Of a stretch of DNA of 16,073 nucleotides, positions 7,219-14,052 are shown in pieces; position 1 is the first letter of the stretch; each line of letters begins with the position of its first letter. Both the position numbers and the translations under genes were made by a program. The DNA lies in the NCBI GenBank assembly GCA_017550765.1, contig JAFZOC010000217.1, positions 1-16,073 of the forward strand, written 5' to 3'. This stretch comes from Oscillospiraceae bacterium (GTDB lineage: Bacteria; Bacillota_A; Clostridia; Oscillospirales; Oscillospiraceae). The notes under the pieces are model-generated. The model saw only the letters and a list, made by a program, of their open reading frames with translations, made no database searches and was not told the origin of the DNA.

Positions 7219-8709
7219 ATGGCCGACGGGACCCGAGACCTTGGCGGCGCCAAGGAAGAAAAGTACATCCGCATGACCACCCAGCCGGTGGAGAAGCTGA
7301 TCTGCCGTCTGGCGGTCCCCACCATCATCAGCATGCTGGTCACCAGCTTCTACAACCTGGCGGACACCTTCTTCGTCCGCCACCTGGAGCAGGACAGCAT
7401 GGTGGCGGCGGTGGGCGTGGTGCTGCCGCTGATGAACATCATCCAGGCCATCGGCTTCTACCACGGCCACGGCTCCGGCAACTTCATCTCCCGGGCCTTC
7501 GGCCGCAAGGACCTGGACGAGGCGGAAAAGATGGCCGCCACCGGCTTCTTCTCCGCGGTGATCCTGGGCCTGGTCCTGATGTCCCTGGGCCTCGTGTTCC
7601 GGGAGGGCTTCGCCCGGATCCTGGGGGCCAAGACCGCGGCCACCCTGGGCTATGCCAAGGACTACATGCTCTATATCCTGCTGGCCACCCCCTTCATGAT
7701 GGGCAGTATCGTCATGAACAACCAGCTGCGGATGCAGGGCAACGCCTTTTTCTCCATGCTGGGCCTGGCCTCCGGCGCGGTGCTGAACCTGTTCCTGGAC
7801 CCGATCCTGATCTTCAAGGCCGGGGACGCCATCGGCCTGGGCGCCCTGCGCATGGGCTTCGGCGCGGGGATGGGCGTGGCCGGCGCGGCCCTGGCCACCG
7901 GCGTCAGCCAGGTGTTCAGCTTCTGCATCCTGGCCGTGGGCCTCGCCCGCAGCGACAACGTGAAGATCCGTCTCAGGAACTTCACCCCCACGATGTACTA
8001 CTTCAAGGGCATCATCAAGGGCGGCCTGCCCTCTCTGGCGCGGCAGGGCGTCGGCAGCATCGCCACCGCCAGCCTGAACCACGCCATCGGGCTCTATCTG
8101 TCGGAGCCGCTGCTCATCGACGCGGCCCAGGCGGCCATGACCGGCGTGAACCGGATCATGATGGTGATGTACTCCAGCCTCATCGGCTTCGGCCAGGGCT
8201 TCCAGCCGGTCTGCGGCTTCAACTACGGCGCCAAACGCTATGACCGGGTGCTGAAGGCCTTTTGGTTCTGCGTGAAGGTGGCGGTGGTGGCGCTGCTGTG
8301 CCTGTCGGCGCTGGGCATCCTCTTCGCCCGGCCCATCGCGGACCTGGTGGCCGGCGCCAGCAGAGAGGCTCTGGACATCGCCACCTTCACCCTGCGGGTG
8401 CAGCTGGTGGCCTTCCCGCTGGCGGCCTGGGTGGTGCTGTGCAACATGATGCTGCAGAACATCGGCATCACCGGCAAGGCCACCCTCCTGGCCCTGGCCC
8501 GGCAGGGCCTGGCCTTCATCCCTCTGGTCTTCCTGCTGCCCGCGCTCTTCCGGCTCCTGGGCCTGGAGCCGCTGCTGGGCATCGAGACGGTCCAGGCGGC
8601 GGCCGACGTGGTGGCCTTCCTCATCGCCATCCCCATCGGCCGCAGCGAGATCCGCAAGATGGAAGGGCTGCGTGAAGCGGCGCAGACCGGAACGGAGGTG
8701 CTGGAATGA
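7219..8709 (+). CDS. MATE family efflux transporter
   Basis: A 496-residue polytopic membrane protein of standard MATE length (about 12 helices), exporting drugs or metabolites in exchange for Na+ or H+. Family features include the first-helix region EKLICRLAVPTIISMLVTSFYNLADTFFV, and NQLRMQGNAFFSMLGLASGAVLNLFLDPILIF in the first half. The second half repeats the pattern with GVNRIMMVMYSSLIGFGQGFQPVCGFNYGAKRYDRV. The start at 7219 has AAGGAGA upstream at good spacing. The stop overlaps the start of the next gene (ATGA at 8706-8709), so the two proteins are made together. The substrate is unknown. The MerR regulator nearby is a possible but unproven controller: its operator-like repeat was not found upstream of this gene. 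Confidence 0.95.
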   Translation: MADGTRDLGGAKEEKYIRMTTQPVEKLICRLAVPTIISMLVTSFYNLADTFFVRHLEQDSMVAAVGVVLPLMNIIQAIGFYHGHGSGNFISRAFGRKDLDEAEKMAATGFFSAVILGLVLMSLGLVFREGFARILGAKTAATLGYAKDYMLYILLATPFMMGSIVMNNQLRMQGNAFFSMLGLASGAVLNLFLDPILIFKAGDAIGLGALRMGFGAGMGVAGAALATGVSQVFSFCILAVGLARSDNVKIRLRNFTPTMYYFKGIIKGGLPSLARQGVGSIATASLNHAIGLYLSEPLLIDAAQAAMTGVNRIMMVMYSSLIGFGQGFQPVCGFNYGAKRYDRVLKAFWFCVKVAVVALLCLSALGILFARPIADLVAGASREALDIATFTLRVQLVAFPLAAWVVLCNMMLQNIGITGKATLLALARQGLAFIPLVFLLPALFRLLGLEPLLGIETVQAAADVVAFLIAIPIGRSEIRKMEGLREAAQTGTEVLE

Positions 8710-9425
8710 GACGCGCACTGCTGATCCCGGAGTTCCTCGTCTTGGTCGGGCTGCTGGTCTTCCTGATCATGGTGGGCGCGAACGAGTCCCTGCTGCAGAT
8801 CCTTGGCGCCTGGCTCCACGAGCTGCCCCTGTTCGGCCCCTGGCTCAGCGCCTTGTCCGGCTTCTCCGCGGGCACGCTGGACGGCAGCATCAACAGCACC
8901 GCCGAGAAGGCGCTCCTCCTGCTGGTGGTGTGTCTGACCTCCAACATCCTGGACTCGCTGCTGATCGGCGTGATCAACTCCTTCCTCTCCCGCATCATCG
9001 ATCTGACCGCCCTGGGTGGGAGACGGATGGAGCTGATCACTTCCCTGATCTCCACGGTCATCGGCGTGATCGGCCTGGTGCAGCTCAAGCGCCTGACCAC
9101 CGTCGCCTATGCCTGGGGCACCGTGATCGTGACCCTCCTGCTGATGTTCCTGGGCTTCCGGCTCATGTTCACCGGCCTGGGCGGCGGCACCCGGCCGCAG
9201 CAGCGGGAGTCCGCCATGCGCTTTTTGCTGGATATCCTGCTGGCGGCCGTGGAGACCGGCGGCATGGTGGGCCTCCTCTGCAGCGCGCTGCTGCTGGTGC
9301 CGATGATCCGCACGGGAGTGCCCTTCGTGGCCATCCTGCTGTGGCTGGTGTGTCTGGCCGCGCTGATCACCGTGGTGGTGCTGGTCATGCGGGCCACGCG
9401 GCTCATCCGGCAGGCCTCTCGCTAA
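8706..9425 (+). CDS. Unrecognised multi-pass membrane protein coupled to MATE gene
   Basis: A 239-residue hydrophobic protein that I do not recognise as a named family. Predicted membrane segments lie near residues 6-24, 68-92, 110-128, 132-153, 170-195 and 200-230. Short basic ends (MRR at the start, RATRLIRQASR at the finish) suggest both termini are cytoplasmic. Between helices 1 and 2 is a longer Ser/Gly-rich stretch (FSAGTLDGSINSTAEKA). It starts inside the stop codon of the MATE gene with a 4-base overlap and an upstream GGAGGTG at 8694-8700, so translational coupling is expected and a function tied to export or membrane state is a fair guess. The gene is followed by a short GC hairpin and then a long palindrome. 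Confidence 0.8.
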   Translation: MRRALLIPEFLVLVGLLVFLIMVGANESLLQILGAWLHELPLFGPWLSALSGFSAGTLDGSINSTAEKALLLLVVCLTSNILDSLLIGVINSFLSRIIDLTALGGRRMELITSLISTVIGVIGLVQLKRLTTVAYAWGTVIVTLLLMFLGFRLMFTGLGGGTRPQQRESAMRFLLDILLAAVETGGMVGLLCSALLLVPMIRTGVPFVAILLWLVCLAALITVVVLVMRATRLIRQASR

Positions 9426-9448
9426 GGGCCGCCGCGGGCGGCAGGCCC
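9426..9448 (+). other. GC-rich hairpin directly after the membrane-protein gene
   Basis: GGGCC (9426-9430) pairs with GGCCC (9444-9448), and GCCG (9431-9434) with CGGC (9439-9442), leaving a small loop and a one-base bulge. There is no T-run, so it is at best a transcript-end-stabilising structure. Confidence 0.35.
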
Positions 9449-9495
9449 AGGCCCCGCCCCCCTCGGTATACGTCATGCTCCCCTTCGATATACGC

Positions 9496-9537
9496 GAAAC
9501 GACAAGGGAACGACCGCGGTCGTTCCCTTGTCGTTTC
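9496..9537. terminator. Perfect 42-bp palindrome between convergent genes
   Basis: Two exactly complementary 21-base arms meet at 9516/9517 with no spacer. The outer arm begins GAAACGACAAGGG and the inner part ends GAACGACCG. It lies between the convergent ends of the membrane-protein gene (9425) and the Xre/TPR gene (9608). The transcript would fold the same way from either strand, so a bidirectional terminator is the simplest reading. The 3' arm ends in GTTTC rather than a long T-run. Confidence 0.65.
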
Positions 9538-9607
9538 CTGCACCGGAGCCCTCCGTTCCGTCCGGACGTCCGGCTGTCTGCGCCCTCCGAGGGGCGGGCC
9601 GGCCGGA

Positions 9608-10660
9608 TCAGGCCCCGGCCTTCTCCCGGAGCCGGTCGCGGATGCGGACGGCGTCCTTGAGCGTCACATCCTCGGTGAGGCCCCACTCGTCCCGCAGCAG
9701 CGCCACGATCCGGTCGTAGGTCTCGGCGGCCTTGGCGTAGTCGCCCCTTATCTGATGGATGTGCGCGATCGCCATCAGCTCGTCCTGGAAGCGCGGGCGG
9801 CGCGGCTCCTTCTCAAAGGAGCGCTCGTAGAGGACGATCGCCCTGTCGTAGTCGCTCTTCCTGGCGTAGTACTGGGCCGCCTCGAAGAGGCAGACGAAGT
9901 CGTCGGGACGGGCCCGGATCAGCGCCTCCATGATTGCGTCGGCGCTCTTGGCGTCGAAGCGGGCCAGGGCGATGTGGGCCCGGTAGACCTCCGCCAGGCT
10001 CTCGTCCCGCTCAGGGTCCTCGTGGGGCAGGGCGCGGAACTTCTGCAGGACCTCCTCCGCCTCGTCGGCCCGGTGATCCGCCAGCAGCTGGTCTAGCAGG
10101 TAGAGATAGGGCAGCTCCGCCTGGGGGGACTCCTCCGTTATCTGGCGCCAGAAGTCCACCGCCTCGGTGTGGTCCCACATGTTCCAGTCCCAGGCGGCAT
10201 GGCCCGCGGCCTTGTGCAGGATCCACTGCCAGTCCTTCTTGTCCGGGGCCATGCGCACCGTCTCTTCGGCGTAGCGGGCGGCCTTGCGGGAGCAGCTCTC
10301 CATCCGGTGCCAGTAGAGATAGGCCAGCAGCCCGGTGGCGCGCTCCTTGTGCTCCTCGGCGGCCGCCTGGGCTTTCAGGAAGTCCTCGTACTCCCGGAAG
10401 AGGTCCTGGGGCAGCTCCTCTTCGATGTCCATGCGGTTCTCGATGCGGTCGAAGCGCTGCTCGGCGGACAGGTCGAAGAGCTCGTCGATGCTGACGCCGA
10501 AGACCTCTGCCAGCAGCGGCAGGGCCGTGATGTCCGGCATGGCCACGCTGTTCTCCCATTTGGAGACCGCCTGGGGGCCGACCCCCAGCTTCTCAGCCAG
10601 CTGCTCCTGGGTGAGCCGCGCCTTGAAGCGCAGCTGCCGGATCTTCTTTCCAAGTTCCAT
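9608..10660 (-). CDS. Xre-family regulator with C-terminal TPR-like repeats
   Basis: A 350-residue protein. Residues about 5-60 form a Cro/C1-type helix-turn-helix: IRQLRFKARLTQEQLAEKLGVGPQAVSKWENSVAMPDITALPLLAEVFGVSIDELF. The rest is helical with TPR-like units (ARYAEETVRMAPDKKDWQWILHKAAG, DFVCLFEAAQYYARKSDYDRAIVLYERSFEKEP, MAIAHIHQIRGDYAKAAETYDRIVALL), which usually bind peptides or protein partners. The start at 10660 follows AGGAGGT; the longer upstream frame covers the promoter. This layout resembles quorum-type peptide-responsive regulators, but no small peptide gene is seen beside it. It may equally sense an intracellular partner. The gene is convergent with the MATE operon and appears monocistronic. 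Confidence 0.9.
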   Translation of the reverse strand: MELGKKIRQLRFKARLTQEQLAEKLGVGPQAVSKWENSVAMPDITALPLLAEVFGVSIDELFDLSAEQRFDRIENRMDIEEELPQDLFREYEDFLKAQAAAEEHKERATGLLAYLYWHRMESCSRKAARYAEETVRMAPDKKDWQWILHKAAGHAAWDWNMWDHTEAVDFWRQITEESPQAELPYLYLLDQLLADHRADEAEEVLQKFRALPHEDPERDESLAEVYRAHIALARFDAKSADAIMEALIRARPDDFVCLFEAAQYYARKSDYDRAIVLYERSFEKEPRRPRFQDELMAIAHIHQIRGDYAKAAETYDRIVALLRDEWGLTEDVTLKDAVRIRDRLREKAGA

Positions 10661-10715
10661 GATGATACCTCCTCTTGCGCCCCTTCCTTGTGGGGAGCTC
10701 TTGTTTACGGTCCCC

Positions 10716-10744
10716 ATTCTACGGGACGCGGGGCCTTTTTGCAA
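10716..10744 (-). promoter_or_regulatory. Sigma-A promoter for the Xre/TPR gene, with overlapping dyad
   Basis: On the minus strand TTGCAA (10744-10739) and TAGAAT (10721-10716) are 17 bases apart. GTCCC and GGGAC flank the -10 box as an inverted repeat with an 8-base spacer, a plausible operator for the Xre protein itself. The 12-mer TAGAATGGGGAC recurs at the M28 peptidase promoter. Confidence 0.7.
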
Positions 10745-10751
10745 TAACGCA

Positions 10752-10855
10752 GCCGGCAAGTCGGCTCGCCTCTCAGGAGAGCCCGCGGGGGGCGTCGTGC
10801 CCTTGCCGGCCCTTCATCCGCAGGAGGGAGCTTGCCCCTGCGGACACTTCATCCG
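10752..10855. repeat. Cluster of inverted and direct repeats in the gap before the Xre promoter
   Basis: A 9-bp inverted repeat GCCGGCAAG (10752-10760) / CTTGCCGGC (10802-10810) encloses a small CTCT-CAGG-AGAG hairpin. An 8-bp stem TCCGCAGG (10817-10824) / CCTGCGGA (10837-10844) follows, and CTTCATCCG is repeated directly at 10812-10820 and 10847-10855. No coding potential is evident. Reading on the minus strand, this lies just beyond the M28 terminator hairpin. Confidence 0.5.
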
Positions 10856-10856
10856 T

Positions 10857-10888
10857 GGGAAAGGCGCCCCTTTCGGGGCGCCTTTCCC
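10857..10888 (-). terminator. Hairpin terminator after the M28 peptidase gene
   Basis: A perfect 14-bp stem (10857-10870 with 10875-10888) with the loop TTTC on the plus strand (GAAA tetraloop on the minus strand) lies 22 bases downstream of the peptidase stop. The minus-strand 3' side lacks a true T-run, so termination efficiency is uncertain. Confidence 0.6.
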
Positions 10889-10910
10889 TTCCTGCGCGCC
10901 GCCGCGGCGC

Positions 10911-12137
10911 TCATTCTTTCCGCTTGCGGAAGAGGTACTCGTCCAGCTCCTTCTTGACCTTCTCGGGGATCTCCCGGGCCACGGGGCAGACCGCCGCCTG
11001 GGCCATGCGCCGGGTGAACTCGGCGATGAAGGCCACGTCCCGCTCCAGCTGTTCCATGGAGAGCACGTCCGGCCGGTCGTAGCGGCAGTGGATGGGCGCC
11101 GCGCTCCCGGCGATCCGGGCCAGGGACACCGCGGGCACGCCCTTGTCGGCGAAGGGGGTGGAGTCGCTGGAATAGACCCCCACCCGGGCGGCCACGGGGA
11201 AGCCCAGCTCCGCGCCCATGTAGCTGAGATAGTGGCACAGGGCCTCCTCGGCGGAGGCGCAGGCGATGAACTTGCCCATGATGCTGCCGATCATGTCCAG
11301 GTTGATGTCCAGGGCGATCTTCGGCAGCTCCGCCTCGTGGTCCCGTACGTAGGCCTTGGAGCCCAGCAGGCCCCGCTCCTCGCTGCCGCAGAACAGGAAG
11401 CGCAGGCCGTAGCGGCGCTCCTTGCCCCGCAGAGCGTCCATCACGCCCAGGAGCCCCGCGCAGCCGGACATGTTGTCATAGGAGCCGTGGGAGAGGGCGG
11501 TGCTGTCGTAGTGGGCGGAGAGGACGATCCACTCGTCCCGCTGGCCGGGGAGCTCCGCGACCACGTTGTGGGACGCGCCCTCCCACTCCCGCTGGCGGAT
11601 GACGATCTTCACCCGCCGGACCCTGTCCTTCACCAGTTCGATCGCGCTGCTGCTGTGGATCATGGCGCACAGGAGCTTCTTCTCCTCGCCCACCACCTGG
11701 GCGCGCAGGTCCCGCTGGTCGATGTCCCTGTCCGGGAAGCGGATGTTGCCGTTCTGGAAGAGGATGGCCTTCGCCCCGGCCGCCACCAGATCGTGGTAGG
11801 GGAAAAAGCCGATCCCGGCGGTGTCCATGAGCACGATCTTGTCCCTGGCCCCGGCGATGGAGACCTTGTCCTGCCCGGGCATGTAGTAGAGCTCCCCCTC
11901 CGTCTCGCCGCTGCCGCAGCAGAAGAAGCCCCGGCAGGGGATCTCCTTCCCGTCGGCATAGACATGGGCCTCCTCGATCTCGGCCATGGGCACGGGGAAG
12001 CTCTCCAGCCGGGCGGGAACGCCCATCCCCTCGCAGCGCCCCTTCAGGAGCTCGGCCACCTGCCGTTCCGCCTCTGTGCCGCTGGTGTGGACGAAGTCGG
12101 TCTCTTTGAAGAGCTGTCTGTACGCGCGTCTGTTCAT
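10911..12137 (-). CDS. M28-family zinc metallopeptidase with inserted PA-like domain
   Basis: A 408-residue aminopeptidase-type protein with the complete M28 two-zinc set: His209 and Asp211 in SAHYDS, bridging Asp221 in YDNMSG, catalytic Glu253 and Glu254 in GSEERGLLGS, Asp281 in NLDMIG, and His350 in PIHCRYD. Residues about 60-180 form the protease-associated-like insertion (KIVLMDTAGIG, AAGAKAILFQNG) that shapes the substrate entrance. No signal peptide or membrane helix is visible, so it is probably cytoplasmic and trims peptides. The start at 12137 follows AAAGGGG at good spacing; frames further upstream run through the promoter. The residue following the first metal site and the overall length fit the family. 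The exact peptide substrate cannot be told. Confidence 0.93.
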   Translation of the reverse strand: MNRRAYRQLFKETDFVHTSGTEAERQVAELLKGRCEGMGVPARLESFPVPMAEIEEAHVYADGKEIPCRGFFCCGSGETEGELYYMPGQDKVSIAGARDKIVLMDTAGIGFFPYHDLVAAGAKAILFQNGNIRFPDRDIDQRDLRAQVVGEEKKLLCAMIHSSSAIELVKDRVRRVKIVIRQREWEGASHNVVAELPGQRDEWIVLSAHYDSTALSHGSYDNMSGCAGLLGVMDALRGKERRYGLRFLFCGSEERGLLGSKAYVRDHEAELPKIALDINLDMIGSIMGKFIACASAEEALCHYLSYMGAELGFPVAARVGVYSSDSTPFADKGVPAVSLARIAGSAAPIHCRYDRPDVLSMEQLERDVAFIAEFTRRMAQAAVCPVAREIPEKVKKELDEYLFRKRKE

Positions 12138-12195
12138 ATGCTTGTCCCCTTTCGTTCGTTCTCGGTCCCTCGTATCCGTGTTTTTCGCCGTCCCC

Positions 12196-12224
12196 ATTCT
12201 AGCACAGATCCGCCGGGAGAGCAA
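12196..12224 (-). promoter_or_regulatory. Sigma-A promoter for the M28 peptidase gene
   Basis: On the minus strand TTGCTC (12224-12219) and TAGAAT (12201-12196) are 17 bases apart, with an extended TGC before the -10. The -10 and start region TAGAATGGGGAC is identical to that at the Xre/TPR promoter. Confidence 0.7.
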
Positions 12225-12277
12225 CGCCTTCCCGCGCCCCGGGCCGCTGAGCACGCAGGGCCGCTCCCGCCCCCGCC

Positions 12278-12360
12278 GCCTTCGGCATCCTCCCGCCGCC
12301 GCTTTCGTCGCCTTCCCGCCGCTTTCGGCATCCTCCCGCGGCCTTCGCCATCCTCCCGCC
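12278..12360. repeat. Degenerate ~20-bp tandem repeat, four units
   Basis: Units at 12278-12297, 12298-12320, 12321-12340 and 12341-12360 share the pattern GCYTTCGGCATCCTCCCGCC; the second is 3 bases longer and most diverged. The repeat lies in the gene-free stretch between the divergent M28 promoter and the promoter at 12444. The remainder, 12361-12440, is GC-rich with two TTGTCCGCG copies and no recognised gene. Confidence 0.65.
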
Positions 12361-12443
12361 GCCCGTCCCGCGCCCTGCGCGCGTTTTGTCCGCGTCCGGC
12401 CCGATCTTGTCCGCGCCGCCGGCCTTTTTATACCGCCGGTATC

Positions 12444-12472
12444 TTTACAGGTCCTGATACTCGTAGTATACT
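12444..12472 (+). promoter_or_regulatory. Strong sigma-A promoter of the rtcB leader
   Basis: TTTACA (12444-12449) and TATACT (12467-12472) have a 17-base spacer. Transcription would start near 12479 and meet a strong terminator at 12666-12701. No comparable promoter is visible between that terminator and rtcB. Confidence 0.7.
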
Positions 12473-12511
12473 GTCGTCAGAAAACAGGGCAATGCCCGGA
12501 AAGGAAACGCC

Positions 12512-12637
12512 ATGTCCGCCATCTTCGCCGCCGTGAGCAAAAAAGCGTTCAGACTCCCCCAGCCGTCCAGCGACCGCTCTCTGGGCCGTCTTTTCGCGCG
12601 CTCATTTCAGGCCCAGGATGGCCGACACGTCCGCTGA
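12512..12637 (+). CDS. Possible 41-residue small protein in the rtcB leader
   Basis: ATG at 12512 follows AAAGGAAA with a suitable gap, inside the short transcript from the 12444 promoter. The predicted product begins MSAIFAAVSKKAFRLPQPSS and ends in QDGRHVR; it is basic, with no membrane segment and no recognised family. The first nine codons all end in G or C and about three quarters overall do, as in neighbouring genes. An upstream ATG at 12492 opens a 14-codon frame that overlaps this start. It may be a real small protein, a leader peptide, or a chance frame in a non-coding RNA. Confidence 0.35.
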   Translation: MSAIFAAVSKKAFRLPQPSSDRSLGRLFARSFQAQDGRHVR

Positions 12638-12665
12638 CCCGCCCGGGATCGATCGGATGCGTCCA

Positions 12666-12701
12666 CGCCGCCTGCCCTGTATGAGGCAGGCGGCGTTTTT
12701 T
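12666..12701 (+). terminator. Strong intrinsic terminator between leader and rtcB
   Basis: A perfect 11-bp stem, 12666-12676 with 12685-12695, with an 8-base loop, is directly followed by six T at 12696-12701. It is the cleanest terminator in the window and stands only 68 bases before the rtcB start, downstream of the only obvious promoter. This makes it a candidate attenuator. Confidence 0.85.
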
Positions 12702-12769
12702 CATGCCGGGCCCGTCCCGGAGCAGGGGCCTCCGCCCCGCTGTCACCCAAAGGAAAGGAGCACAGACCC

Positions 12770-13969
12770 ATGATGGAGATCAAAGGAAAAGTGAATACCG
12801 CGGTGTGCTTCGCCAAGGTCATCGAAGACGAGGCCGTCGAGCAGATCCGCCGCATGTGCGACTATGAGTTCACCGCCGGCAGCAAGATCCGCATCATGCC
12901 CGACGTCCACGCCGGCAAAGGCTGCACCATCGGCACCACCATGACCGTCACCGACAAGGTCGTGCCCAACATCGTGGGCGTGGACATCGGCTGCGGCATG
13001 TACACGGTCGCCCTGGGGCAGGTCGAGATCGACCTGGCCGCCATGGACGCCGCCGCCCACGCCATCCCATCCGGGATGGAGGTCTGGGACAGCCGGCAGG
13101 AGCGCTTCGACCTCACGGGCCTGCGCTGCTGCCGCCAGCTGCGGGACATCCCGCGGCTGGAGCGGAGCCTGGGGACCCTGGGCGGCGGGAACCATTTCAT
13201 CGAGATCGACCAGGGCGCCGACGGCGCCAGATACCTGGTGATCCACTCCGGTTCCCGGAACCTGGGCAAACAGGTGGCCGAGCACTACCAGCAGCTGGCA
13301 ATCGAACTGGCCAGGGGCAAAGACGACTACCTGGCTCGGCGCGCCGCGCTGATCCAGTCGTACAAGGCCGCCGGCCGGAAGTCCGAGATCCAGCAGGCCC
13401 TGAAGTCCCTCCGCTGGGAGGCGAGCGGGGCCGGCGTCCCCGAGGATCTGTGCTTCGTCTGCGGGCAGCACCTGGAAGACTACCTCCACGACGTGGAGAT
13501 CTGCCAGCGCTTCGCCCGCCGGAGCCGCGAGCTCATGGCCGAGAAGATCCTGGGCCAACTGGGCCTGCGGCCCGTGGACGCCTTCCACACCATCCACAAC
13601 TACATCGACACCCGGGAGATGATCCTGCGCAAGGGCGCCATCGCGGCCCACAAGGGCGAGCGGGTGCTGATCCCGATCAACATGCGGGACGGCAGCCTCC
13701 TGGCCGTGGGCCGGGGCGACCCCGAGTGGAACTTCTCCGCTCCCCACGGCGCCGGGCGCATCCTGTCCCGGAGCGCCGCCCGGGAGAAGCTGGACATGGA
13801 CGAGTATCGGCGCGCGATGGCCGGCGTCTACACCACCTCCGTCAGCGAGGCGACGCTGGACGAATCCCCCATGGCCTACAAGTCTCTGTCCGACATCGTG
13901 GACGTCATCGCCGACAGCGTGGACATCTGCGAAGTACTGAAGCCCATCTACAATTTCAAGGCCAACTGA
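12770..13969 (+). CDS. rtcB: RtcB-family RNA-splicing ligase
   Basis: A 399-residue protein of the RtcB family, which joins RNA 2',3'-cyclic phosphate or 3'-phosphate ends to 5'-OH ends using GTP and Mn2+. Key sites are all visible: PDVHAGKGCTIG (residues 44-55), the metal-binding Asp72 and Cys75 in VDIGCGM, Asn141-His142 in LGGGNHF, His159 in HSGSRNLG, and His326 in APHGAGR, the expected guanylylated histidine. The length is that of the shorter bacterial RtcB branch; E. coli and archaeal enzymes are about 410-480. Start at ATG 12770 (or the adjacent ATG 12773) behind AAGGAAAGGAG. No rtcA, archease or sigma-54 RtcR gene is present; instead a small Xre-type regulator follows 83 bases later. 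Likely roles are repair of cleaved tRNA or rRNA. Confidence 0.95.
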   Translation: MMEIKGKVNTAVCFAKVIEDEAVEQIRRMCDYEFTAGSKIRIMPDVHAGKGCTIGTTMTVTDKVVPNIVGVDIGCGMYTVALGQVEIDLAAMDAAAHAIPSGMEVWDSRQERFDLTGLRCCRQLRDIPRLERSLGTLGGGNHFIEIDQGADGARYLVIHSGSRNLGKQVAEHYQQLAIELARGKDDYLARRAALIQSYKAAGRKSEIQQALKSLRWEASGAGVPEDLCFVCGQHLEDYLHDVEICQRFARRSRELMAEKILGQLGLRPVDAFHTIHNYIDTREMILRKGAIAAHKGERVLIPINMRDGSLLAVGRGDPEWNFSAPHGAGRILSRSAAREKLDMDEYRRAMAGVYTTSVSEATLDESPMAYKSLSDIVDVIADSVDICEVLKPIYNFKAN

Positions 13970-14033
13970 GCCGGCTCCTCTCCGGCTCAGCGCCGGAGGC
14001 AGCCCTGCGCCGCGCGATCCGCGCCGGGGCTGC
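13968..14033 (+). other. Two hairpins between rtcB and the small Xre gene
   Basis: GAGCCGG (13968-13974, starting in the rtcB stop) pairs with CCGGCTC (13982-13988). GCAGCCC (13999-14005) pairs with GGGCTGC (14027-14033) around a GC-rich interior. The second ends just before the ribosome site AGGAAAGGAG of the next gene. There is no T-run, so these look like processing or modulation structures rather than a terminator. Confidence 0.4.
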
Positions 14034-14052
14034 AGGAAAGGAGCAGATAAAA

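Noticed and set aside
6220..8718. A single 832-residue minus-strand protein reaching across the MATE region
   Set aside because: Only the last 243 codons (6220-6951) are the phosphatase. The rest is antisense of the MATE gene and passes through two promoters.
9475..9660. Small plus-strand ORF across the 42-bp palindrome
   Set aside because: No ribosome site. It consists largely of the palindrome and the antisense end of the Xre/TPR gene.
10335..12536. A 733-codon plus-strand frame opposite the Xre and M28 genes
   Set aside because: Antisense shadow spanning two terminators and two minus-strand promoters. The opposite strand has complete catalytic motifs.
12479..12701. Leader transcript as tmRNA, 6S RNA, SRP RNA or a known riboswitch
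   Set aside because: I looked for a tRNA-like arm, a long rod-like fold and known aptamer core sequences and did not see them. Without covariation data no class can be assigned.
13450..14052. Extended N-terminus for the small Xre regulator
   Set aside because: The upstream part overlaps rtcB in another frame. The ATG at 14053 has a strong ribosome site and begins a normal-length single-domain regulator.
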